A stretch of 64,000 bases of DNA from Prosthecobacter vanneervenii (GTDB lineage Bacteria > Verrucomicrobiota > Verrucomicrobiia > Verrucomicrobiales > Verrucomicrobiaceae). The DNA is taken from the NCBI RefSeq assembly GCF_014203095.1, contig NZ_JACHIG010000005.1:457507-521506 (forward strand), written 5' to 3'. How positions within the stretch are numbered: the first letter of the stretch is position 1; every line of letters begins with the position of its first letter. The position numbers were made by a program, and so were the translations under genes. This document shows, piece after piece, positions 20,901-32,900 of the stretch. Under the pieces are notes generated by a model. It worked only from the letters and a program-made list of their open reading frames with translations. It was not told where the DNA came from and did no database searches.

Positions 20901-23900
20901 GTAGGAGGTGAAGGCACGGATCAGCAGATCTCCACCCGTGGTGTTGCCAGTGTCTGTACCGGCTTCGTTGAATCTGCTCTTGGCAGCCCAGCTCGTGCCA
21001 CCCACCGTGGCCCAGCCACCGAGGATGCCGTTGGTGTTGTTGGTGTCGGTGCTGGCAATATCGTTGGCAGAGAAGTTCAGCGTGCCACCGGACTGCACGC
21101 CGATTCCGTTGAGGCGCATAATGGAAGTGCCGCTGGTCCTGCTGATGGTGTTGCTGCCGATGGCCACGGTGGTTCCGGAAACAATTTCCACATGCGAACC
21201 GCCAACCAGAACGATGGAGCCGCCCAAGCGGCCACCACCCAGAGTGAGTGAGCCGGTGTCAGACAACTTGGAGGTGTTGTTCGTCGAATAATTCAGCTGC
21301 AGCGTGCCAGCCTGAACCGTGAAGCTGGGCACCATGGCACTAGTGGTGTTGTTACGTGTGGTAGCTTCAGCACCACCTGTCAGAATGAGGGTGCCTGAGC
21401 CAAGCTGGGTGATGGCTCCCGCCCCGGCGATGCTGCCAGAAAGCGTCAGCGTGGCCCCTGAATTCACAAGAATGTTGGAGTTGGCAGAGACCGTGATGGT
21501 GCCGGCCCAAGAGCTGTTGCCCGTGGTGGTGGCAAGAGTGCCGCCGGCCAGGAACATCTGCTCAATGGTGGTGTAGGCGACATTGCGCAAGTCCAGCGTG
21601 GCATTCTGGTTGCCCAGAACAGTGCTCGTATTGGTGCCCCCGCCGATGACCACACCCGCGCCGCCTGCAGCACCAAATGCCCCGTCGACCGTGGCGGCAA
21701 GAATACCGGCCAGAACAGTGGTTTCACCACTGTAGCTGTTGCCCTGAACTGAAACAGAAACCAACCCGCTCGCCGTGGCGTTGCGGCTGATAGTGATGCT
21801 GTTGTTCGTGTTGATGCTCACAACCGTGCTGCCAGTTGGTATGCCAGCACCGCTCACCTGCTGACCCACTTTGATTCTGGACGTGTCCGCCATGGCAATC
21901 GTGCTGCTGCCACTGGTGGTCGTGCCATCACGGCTGACAGAAGAACCAACCACCCATGTACCGTTGCCAATCTTGGTCAGCGAGGTGAGTCCGCCCGTTC
22001 CATCACCAAGCACCAGGCCGAAGATGTTGTCACCACGGTTTGCCCCCCCTAGGGTCAGGGTGCGGTCTCCACTGCCTGTGAATTCAACCGCAGGCGAGAA
22101 ATCAAAGCCCCAGGTCAGGGTGGCGTTCAGGCGTGTGCCGTCAGCCACCAGTCCGCCAGCGTAAGCCCCCGTGCCCAGCGTGAAGGAACGATCAGTGATC
22201 GCGCTGTTGGCGGCAGTGTAGCGGAGCACACCACCGTTGAGAACCAGATTGGATGCGGCATTGGATGCGGTCCCAAGACCACCGTTGAATCCTCCCAGGC
22301 TGAGCGTACTGATGACAATGCCGCCTCCATTGATCACGGTTGGTCCGCTGTAGCCATTTGAACCAAGCAAACCAAGAATCCCCTGGCCGTTCTTGACCAC
22401 GGAAACGCTTCCTGTTCCGGAGAGTCCGTCACGAATGTTGCCGTTGAAGCTGAAACTGAGGTCGGAATTGATGGTGACTACCGAGACACCGGTGCCTTCG
22501 TTTGTCAGAGTTCCGCTACCCGTCAGGCTGGAGACGGTGGTGTCATAGCCGTTGAGGTCCATGGTGCCGCCCAGAAGCTTGAGGTTATAACCCGCGCCGC
22601 TGCTCGTCTGAAGAGCCGTGTCACTGTTGAAGATCACGTTGCCAGTGTTGAGTGTCAGTGTGCCGTTGAAGATGTTGGTTCCGGAGCCCTGATAGCCAAG
22701 ACGCAGCGTGCCATTGTTGATGGCGATGTCCGCATTGAGAGTGTTGTTGCCACGAAGTTCAATGGAGGACCCAAGCACACGGATGAAACCGATCTGGTTG
22801 TCACCCGTCAGCACCATGGTGTTGAAGCCGCCGTAATTGACATTGACTCCGTTGGCGTCTGCGGTCAGTGCGTTTGAAACCGTGATGTACCCCGTGTTGT
22901 AGTCGATCGCTGTAATCACCGTCCCAAGCGGAACTCCGTAAGTGGTGGTGGTGGTGGTGCCATCAGGCAGAGTCACTGTCTGACCAGTGACTGTGGCCCC
23001 CACTCTCAGCCCTTGGACCAAGGATGGGCCAACATAAATCCGAGTACTTCCGCTGGAGTAAGTGGATGCGAGTGTGGCCACACCTGCAGTCGTGGTTCCG
23101 TTGGTTTCGAGACCTCCGGAAAGGTCGTTATTACCCGCGATTTCCAGCGCACCCTCGTGGGTCGAGTCAGTGACGTAAATGAGCCTGCCCAGGCGTCCAT
23201 CAATCGTATTGGTCGCCCCCATGGTAACCCGGCGGTTGTCCGAGACGGAGATCAGGCCGTCCGTCGCACCGATCGTGATGCCTCGGTTGGTGTCATCAAA
23301 GGACATCGTATCATTGATAAGCAGACGTCCGCCATTGAGGAACAGCTGATCGGCAACAAAGCTAGAGGGATTGGCGCCGAGGTCGGACTCACGAGTGATC
23401 TGAACCACGCCTTCATTGATGATGGTCTTGCCTGTGTAGGTATTGACCGAGCCGTAGGTCAGCGTGACGTTGCTGCCTGCCACCGTCGGAGCGAGGGAGA
23501 GAGTAATGTTGTTGCCGTTGATGGCAGTAATGGTCGTGCCGCTCTGAATGCCAGAGCCAGTGACCGTAGCCCCCACTCGCAGGTCGGCAGTGCCACCGGA
23601 CGTGATCGCGACAACGTTATTACCCACCGTGAGGTTGGTGGTCTTGGTAGTGATAGGGTTGAGAATCAGCGTCGAAGACCCCGATTTGACGAGAGAGACT
23701 GCGTTGCTGCCATTATCGGCCACACTAGCATTGACCGTGAGCTGATTCGTCGGCGTCTGGAAGATCAGCTGATATGAGCCCGAACCGTTACCTGCGGTAA
23801 TGGACCCCGGACCAGCAATGACATGATTGGCCCGGCTGGAGAGCAAGCCGCCCGCATCGATCCTGAGAACACTGCCGCTGGCAATGGTAAGGGTCCTGGC

Positions 23901-26900
23901 TGTGGTGTCCTGGATGTTGAGCGTGTGAACCGCGTAACTGGTGTTGCTGGCCGAGGCCTGATTGCCGCCAGACATCTTGATGTTCAGCGCGTTGCTGTTC
24001 CAAGACCCAATGCCAACCGTGCTGTAGCTGTTGAAAGCTGTGACTGCCGTTCCTGTTAGTGCAGCCCAGTCGATCAAGGTGGCACCGGAGGAAACCCAGC
24101 TGCGAGTGGCCCAACCGCCCAGGATGCCAGTGGAGTCGTTGCTGAGCCCGCTGGAGATTCTGATGCCAGTTGAACCTGAATCCACGTTGCCATTGACCGA
24201 ATCAAAGAAAACCGTGGCGCCCGCTGCGCGGCTGCCGAAACCACTGAAGGTCAGCGTATTGCTGACACCATTGGTCATAAAGCTGCCAATGTAATTGGAA
24301 CCACCGTTAAGGGTGAGGGTACCCAGAGTTTCCGCAAAGACAGCAGTCGGTGAGGAGGCATCTCCCTGACCAATGAGCAGCAGGCGCCCTGCGTTCATAT
24401 TGATAGCCGCCGTGTCAGGAAGGCGGTCAGCCACATTGGCACTCTGATCCAGTGCGCTGTTAACGACGCTGGCGCGATTAATGATGTTCAGGCCGGGAAG
24501 ATTGTTGCTGTTGCCAGAATTGCCACTGCCGGAGAGGTTGATGGCGGTGACACCTCTCAGAGCTCCATTAGCTCCGGTGATGCGAAGATCGCCGCCAGCA
24601 ATCGTCACCGCTCCATTCACCGTGCTGTAAGACTGCACGTTGAGCACCGCTCCGTTGATGACGTTGTCGCCGGTGCCTTTCAGTGTCAGGCCGCCGGAGC
24701 TGACCGTGACAGGCTGGTTCCAGGTCACCGTGGAAAGGCTCTGCAGACCTTCAATATAGAAGCCCGTCCCGCCAATGGTGGTGGGCGTGTTAAAGTTGGT
24801 GATGCTGTTGGCATTGTAAACCGTGCCATCATAGACCTTGAACCCACCGCCGAAGGAGACAAGCGTGCCAAAGGTGTAAAACTGCCCGCCATTGGTGGCC
24901 GTGGCGGCGGCAGAAATAACAAACTGTGTGCCATTGGTGATGCTGCGGATGACCGAACCAGCCGGGATGCCGGGTCCAGAAACAGCCATTCCCGCAGTGA
25001 GTCCCGTGGTGTTGGCCACAGTCACTGTAGCACTGCCACTGACAGTGGAGTTGGTCGAGGCCCCGGTCTTCTGCAGAGTGCCGTTGTAGTTCAGGTTGGT
25101 GAGCGTCGCACCAGTCGTCGGAGCGGAGCTGAGGGTAAACTGCGTGCCATTGAGGATGCTGGCAATGGTGCTTCCACCTTGAATCCCCGTGCCACTGACC
25201 GGCATGCCGACAACCAGTCCAGCAGTGGAGCCCACCGTCACGGTGGTGCTGCCAGCAGTCCATGTGGCCTGCTGATTGGGATTTGTGAGAGCCACAGTAC
25301 CGCCGCCACCATCGCGGAAGCCAGAACCGTTTCCTGTCACCACTTCGGCAAAGTTGAAGGTGGTGCCGGCGCTGCGGATTCCAAGAGTGCCGTTGTTGAT
25401 AATGATGCTGTTGAAGTTCGTGGTGGAGTCCAGAACCAGCGTGGCCCCGCTGTTGATGGTGGTCGAGCCGGTGTAGCTGATGTTGCCGAGCGCAAGCACC
25501 TGCGTGCCAGTACCGCTCACCACCAGGTTGAGAATGCCGGAGCCGTTGTTGTTGGCACGGTTGCGCAGGAAGCCGTTAAAGCTCTGCGTTCCAGTAGTCA
25601 GCAGCGTCAGCGTGCTGTCATACGGATTGGCTTCCCCTTCGGTGTTTTCGATCACACCGCTCGCGGTGTAGTCGGAAAGGCCAGCCACAGTCTCATCAAA
25701 GCCCATCAGCTTGAAGTAGCTGTTGTTGCCGGCGTTGCCGGTGGATGCCGCGCCGTTGCCTGAGTCAAAGCGCAGGATGGATGTATCGGCGATCTGGTTG
25801 CTGCCAGCGAGCGCCACCACGGCGTTGCCTGAGCCGCCCATGCTGACATTGCCGATGATGAGGTTGCCGGCGATTGAGCCATTGGCCACATTGGAACCAA
25901 AGATGGTGGTCACAGCCGTACCTGCCCCTGTGGCAGGAACAGAAAGCACAAACTGTGTGGCATTGGTGACAGAAACGACTGTGGCCCCAGCTGGAATGTT
26001 GGGGTTCCCCGTGACAGGCATGCCTGGATAGAAACCAGCTGTGGAGGCCACCGTCACGGTGGTGCTTCCATTAGTCGTCGTAGCATAGCTGCCGTAAGTG
26101 GTGGCCACCCCCGTGGAGTCCGCCGTGGCGTTCAGACCGCTGTTGGTCACGTTGGAAATCAGGGTGACTGAGGTGGTGTTGGTCGTGGCGTTGTAGCTCA
26201 CAGCACCCACCAGCGCTCCGGCAGGAATGCTGGAATTACCCCCAAGCGGCATGCCTGTGTAGAGACGATTGGTATAATTGCCCGTAGCCGTGATCGTCGA
26301 GCTGCCACTTCTGGTATTGAATGGGATCGTGCCGAAAGCTCCAAACGTTCCCGATGCGCTGGCCGTCGAACTGGCGTTGCTGGACATCGTGATGACGGTT
26401 TGATTCAGCGCTGAGTTGTAACTCACACTGCTGACCACCGCAGAAGACGGGATGGCCGAAACACCAGTGATGCTCATTCCAGCATAGATCTGGGTGGTGA
26501 TGTCACCGGAAACTGTAACCTGATTGCTGCTGGCGGTAGTGTTAAAGGTGGCAGCACCGCCGTTGATCGATTGTGTTTTAGCCAGCACCAGCTGGGCGTT
26601 GGTGGCGTCACCAAAACCGCGGTTAAACACACGGGTGTCACCTGAGTAAGTGTTGGCCGTAAGGCCGCTGTAAGTCACGCGACCCGCCCCCATGATGTTC
26701 ACTCCCAGACCTGCGGTGCTCTGCGAGATGGCACCACTGATGTCCATTCGTCCGGCAGCACCACCGGAGTTCACGTTGATGTTCAAGTTGGTGTTGAGAA
26801 GCACCGGAGCGGCGATGACGTCCGTGGCCACCGTGCCGCTGTTGGATTGCACCTTGCTCAGCAAGGCGTTGCCGTAGGCTCCGTTGTTAAACACCAGGCT

Positions 26901-29900
26901 GCCAGCACCAGTGCCCTGAGCGAGCGTGAAGAAGTTGGTGTTGTTCTGGTCGCCGACGATCAGTTTGCCCACCGTCTTGGAGCCGTCGAGTGTGACGATG
27001 GCGTTGGAAGTAATGTTGGAGCCCAAGACTGCAATGCTGGCCGTGGAGTTCGGCACCAGCGCGGGGCTCCATGAAGCCGTTGGGTTCCACGAGCCGCTGC
27101 CTGCGAGGTTGTAGGCACTGAGCTTGACCGGGATTGGCGGAGGTGTGGTGATGATGACAATGATGCCGTCAGACAGGAACTTGCTGACATCGTAAACCAG
27201 TCCACCGCTCAGCGTAGGCAGGTTGAGGTTGCCACCACCTGTGCCTCCGGTGCGATAGTTGTCTCCCACATTGAATGTGGAACTGCCGTTCAGAGTCAGC
27301 CAGCCGCCGAGATTGAGCACATCGCCCAGACGCGCATTGGTGGCAAAGCCAGTGTCGATCAGATTGAAGGTGGTCTGGTTGAAAAGCAGCGTTCCGTTGA
27401 CGCTGAGGTAGTCATGCTGGCCAGAGCTCGGAAGATAGCTGTTCCAGAGGTTAGTCGTGCTGGCGAGGTCGCGGTAACCGCCCAGGCTGTCGTAAGTGCC
27501 GCCGTAAAGCTGGGCCGCAATCGCGCTGTCGTTACCGGTGACAGCACTGACCTGGAAGTTGACCACCGAGCCATCCGACAACTGCAGGTTGCCGTTGAAG
27601 GTAAGGGTGCCGATGCTGCCGCCGCCAACATCACCTGGAGAAAGGGTCGCCCCGGAGGCAATGACATGATTGGTCACCGAAGCAGTGCCGTTGATCAGGC
27701 CTGATCCAGCCAGGGTGGCGCCGGAATTGATCACCGTGGCCCCGGAGCCAGTGCGGCCCACACCAGCTACGCCCACCTGCAGCAGGCCGCCGTTAACGGT
27801 CGTCGTGCCGGTGTAGGTGTTTGTGCCAGTGAGGATCCATGAGCTGGAATCCGCAGCCTTCACAAATGAGGTTGGGTTGGAGGAATTATTGTCACTGATG
27901 ACTCCACTGATTCTGTTGGAGCTGTCAGCATAGGCACCACCCACAGTGAGAGTTTTCGCTCCTGCTCCCGATGCGTTGAAAGCTCCGGTGAAGGTCAGCG
28001 CTCCAGTGCCGGAGGAAAGGATGGTGGCACCACCTGTGGTACCAGCCAGGTTGAAGACACGGTCCGTGGTTTCACCTACACCTGTGTAGAGCAGTGTTCC
28101 CGAGTTAGCCGCATTTCCCATCACGATGGTGCCATTGGCACTGCTCGTGGGCGCCCCGAGACTGCTGCTGGCAGTGCCTCCTGAAACGCTGTTGATGGAG
28201 CTCACGCTCAATGTGCCGTTGAGGATGCTGACAGTTCCGGTGAAGGTATTGGCACCCGAGACGATCCAGCTTCCGCTGCCATCTTTGACCAGAGAGGTCA
28301 GGTTGCTGCTGTCATAGTTGGAAATGATGCCTGCAAACTCATTGGCATTCGTATTGGTGCCGTTGAGCGTGAGGGTCTTGCTGCCAGCACCTGTGACCGA
28401 GAGATTGCTGGTGAAGACCAGTGCGCCTGTTCCGGAGGAGGTAATGGTGCCGCCACCCGTCGTGCCACCAAGAGCGATGACGCGGTCCGTGATCTCTCCC
28501 ACGCCATTGTAGATCAGCGTACCTGTGGTGGTCAGATTGCCAAGCGTGATGGTACCTGCTGCCACGGTCACAGGAGCACCGAGGCTGCTGCTGGCCAGCA
28601 GAGGCGTGCCACCGTTGACACTGTTGAGGCTGGAAACAGTGAGAGAGCCATTCTGGATGCTCACGCCCCCCGTGAATGTATTGGCACCGGAAATGACCCA
28701 GTTGCCAGTTCCTGTCTTGATCAGGCTCAGCGGGCCGCCACCTGCCGAGTCCCCCAGAAGAACGCTGAGCGTGTTGGCTCCCGTGTTGCTGCCAGTCAAG
28801 GTCAGCGCACGAGATACACCCAAAAGCAAAGACTGGGTCACTGTGCCAGGCACGCCGTTGCTAGGATCCCCATCGTCGTCATAATAGATCGGCAGAGTAA
28901 TGGTGATCGTGCTGGCACCAGAATTGATGGTGGCGATCCTTGCACCTGCAGGAATACCCGTTCCGGTAAGGTACTGCCCCACCACGAGACCAGCCGTATT
29001 GACACCCGTGATCGTGTAGGAAGGAGTCGTGATGTTGCCATTGGTGTCGATGGTGGAATTTTGCAGCGTTCCCGTGAAGGTCTGCGTGTCAGGCTGGCTG
29101 ACCTGGCCGGAACTGCTGAAAGTCAGCGTGCCAGAGCCAGAGGAGTCCAGCGTGCCACCAGTGGACTGGATGCTGAAGACACGGTCAGTGCTGATGTTCG
29201 TGCTGCCAGTGTATTGCAGGGTACCGCCGTTAAAGACCAGATTGGAGGCAGCTGAGGAAGATCTGCCGATGCTGCTGGCCAGCCCTCCATTGGCAAGGGT
29301 TGCGACATTCAAAATACCAGCGCTGATCGTCGTCGCTCCGCCATAGGTGTTGGCGGGATTGGAGAGCACCAAGTTGCCGCTGCCAGCCTTGGTCAGGCTG
29401 AAGTTGTTGCCGTTGTCACTGATGACTCCGCTGGCGGTGAAGGCGTTGACAGCACTGTTGTTGATGGTCCAAGTCTGGCTGTTCCCCAAGATGACAGGGG
29501 CGGTGATGCTGTGGGCGGCAGAACCTGAGGCGACATTCAGAGAGCCGTAGATCGTCAGGTTAAACGCACCGCCGATGGAGACACCAGTGGTCGCGGCCGT
29601 GGTGCCAACGCCGGTAAAGTTGACCGTGCCCACAAACATGTTCTGCCCAAGGGTGGTGTCCAAGTTGGTGGTACCCGCAGTGTTGGTCGTGAAATTAACC
29701 GTATCCACATTGTCAGGTGTACTGCCAGCCAGCGTCCCTGCAGCGTCGCTCTTCCAGTTGGCGGCATTGTTCCATAGCTTGTTCGTGCCACCGGCCCAGT
29801 AAAGGGTGTTCACATTTTGATTGGCCACCAGGAGGGAAACCTTGCCTGCCACATCGGTCTTGAGCGTCAGCGCATAGGCCACAGTCGGGCTCAGCATGAG

Positions 29901-32900
29901 GAAGGGTGTGGCGAGTGTCAAATTGGACACTCCCGTAATGGATGAACCGGTGATGATGTCGTAACCGGTGGAGGTGTTGGCGGTGATGCTGGAGGTGCCG
30001 GTCAGCGCAGCAATGTTGATGCGAGTCAGAGTGCTGTCCGGAGTGGTGATGTTGATACCTCTGGTCACGGCCAGCTTGTCGGCAGCTGTCGTAGTGCCAC
30101 CGATTTCAAATGTCATCGTGCTGATGGCGCTCGCACTGGAAGCCACCGTAAGACCCGTGGCCACCGAACTGCCCTGCGCCAGGGAGAAGGTATTGATGGT
30201 GCCGTCAGCCAATGTGAAGTTCGAACCTGCATTCATGGTCACCGTGGCCCCAGCTGCCGCAGTTGTGGTCAGGCCGGCTGTGTAGGCACCGTCCACCCGG
30301 AGGGTGGCTCCCTGTGCCACCGTGATGGCCGTGTTGTTGGAGGTGCCCGCCGTGGCGCGGCGGAGGATCAGGGTTCCCCCATTGATCGTAGTGGCTCCCG
30401 TGTAGGAGTTGGCCCCTGAGAGCACCCAGGTACCTGTTCCAGACTTCGTCAAAGAAGTCAGCGTTGAGGTGCCGTTGTTGACGATAGACCCACTGATGGT
30501 GTTTTCACTCGTGTTGCTGCCCTGGAGAGTCAGGGTTTTGCTGCCAGCGCCAGTGGCGGTGAACGCTGTCGTGAAGACAATCGCCCCGGTGCCGGAAGAA
30601 TCAATGAAACCGCCGCCCGTGGTACCTGCAAGGTTGATGACGCGGTTGGTGGTGTCTCCTGACCCCGTGTAAATCAGACCGCCAGTAAAGGTGGTTGCAC
30701 CAAGATCAATAGTGCCGTTGGCAGCAGTAGTTGGTGCACCAAGCGCGCTGGCCACACTCGTGTTCTTCAGAGAATTGACGCTGATGGCACCGTTTTGGAT
30801 CACGGTCTTGCCCGTGTAGGAGTTCAGCCCCGTAAAGGTCTGTGTTCCTGTGCCTGTTTTAGTCAGATTGAGGGCACTGTTTCCGTTTGTGATGACACCG
30901 CCAAAGAGGGTGCTGGTATTATCCGCACCGATCGTGAACGTCACAGACGACCCTGAATTGGTGATCAAACCATTGCCAGCAAGCGACCCGACCGTTTCGG
31001 TCGCACTGTTGATATCCACCGCACCTGCGGCACCAACGATCAAGCTCGAGGCATCCGGTATGACATTCGAAGTCCCCAGCCTGAGCAGGCCGCCGTTGAC
31101 GGTTGTGCTTCCACCATAGTCGTTCGCGTTGCTGGATAGGACCAGAGTTCCGGCCCCAGCTTTGACCAGACCTGTGCCTCCTGTCAGCTTGCCCGAAAGA
31201 GTCGCGGTCACGAGCGGACTCGTGACTGTGATGGCATGCGTAATGCCTGCGGAAAGCGTGACCGTATTGGCCAGCGTCAGGTTATTGACCGTGCCATTGG
31301 CTCCGCTGGGGGTGCCCCCAAAGGTAAATCCACCATTAACCACGAAGGCATTGGAAAGGCTGCGGGCTGCAGTGCCGGCCATGATGGTGACGCCATCGTC
31401 GAGCGTGATAGTGCCTGCGCCATACGCGTTGGACGCTGCGGTATTGTCAAAGATGACCGTACCACCGCTGATACGGAGCCCGTTGGTCAGCGTATTCGCC
31501 ACCGAGCCTGCCAAAATGAGGGAACCGTTGCCGGTCTTGGTGATCTGGCCGCCAGTGCCGGTGTAGTCGAGCGGAACGCTGATCAGCAATCCCTGAGGTG
31601 AAAGGCCGGTCACATTGATGACCGGATTGGCATTGCTCAGACTAAGGAAGCTGAGGTTAGACGCGCTACTAGAGATGGTGGGAGTGAAACCAAGATTGTC
31701 CGTAACGGCCGTAATGGCATTGGCTGCACTGAGCACCACCGTGCTGTTGGCCGTGGGTGTGCCAAAGGAGAAAGTAGGCGCAGCATTGCCACCAGTACCA
31801 TTGAAGGTCAGGCTGGCAAAGGTATTGGAGGTGGCGGCGCTGTAATTCGGCAGTGTAAAGGTGCCGTTGCCACCAATGGTGATGTTGCTGCTGGACGAGA
31901 TCTGACCGGTGTTGGTGTTGCTAAAATTCACCGCACCTCCGTTGATCTTCAGGTCTCCAGGAATGAGCTGTGTGCCAGAGACAATCGTGTTCAGGGTCAG
32001 TGTACCCTGATTGACCACGGTTGGCCCGGTGTAGTCATTGAGGTTTCCGGTGGTCGTGTTGCCTTGGTTGAAGCTGATGTTCAGACCAGAATTGGTCGCG
32101 GACGCATTCTGTGAGAGGGTGATCTGCGTGGCAGAATCCACCGACGCAATCGTCGTTCCCGCCGGAATGCCAGTGCCAGCCACCGGCATGCCGGCAACCA
32201 GTCCCGTGGTGTTGGCCAGCGTGACGGTCTTGGTGTTCACGGTGGTGCCGCCAGAGCCAATCGTCAGCCAACTGACACCGCTTGCCGTCAGCGAGTAGGT
32301 CATTGTGGCCGAGCCCGTGACGGTGCTGTTCTGGGAGAGCGTGATCTGCGTGGGGCTGTCAATGGAGAGGATGGTGGTGTTCGCGGGGATGCCGGTGCCT
32401 GTGACGACCTGACCAACCGTCAGCCCATTCGTGTTTGCCAGGGTGATGACCGCGCTGTTGTTGGTGGTGTTCGTGGCGAGATTGACAGAAGCTCCCAAAG
32501 TCAGCGTGCCGGGGCCAGACTTCACCAACCCAATGCTACCAGTGATCTTGGAGCTGATGGTTGTGGTGTTCTGGTTCACCCAGACGAAGAGGTCGGATGC
32601 TCCAGAGGTGATGGAGGAACCGACACCACCGGAGAGCACACCGATGGCGAAGTTGGCATTGGTGATATAGCCGCCTGTGCCGATAGTGAGCGTCACCGGA
32701 GCGGTGGCGGCGCCCAGTGTCAGATTCTGCGCGGCCCCAGGAGCATTGCGCAAGGAGTTCACGGTCCTGCTCGTGGTCAGGGTGCGGGAGGAGCCATCGT
32801 TGACGTTTTGTGTGGCAGTCGCGGCAGTGACATCGCCAGAGGCATAACCAGCATAACCAGCCCCGGTGTTGCCAAGCTGGCTGATACCGATGCCGTCTTT

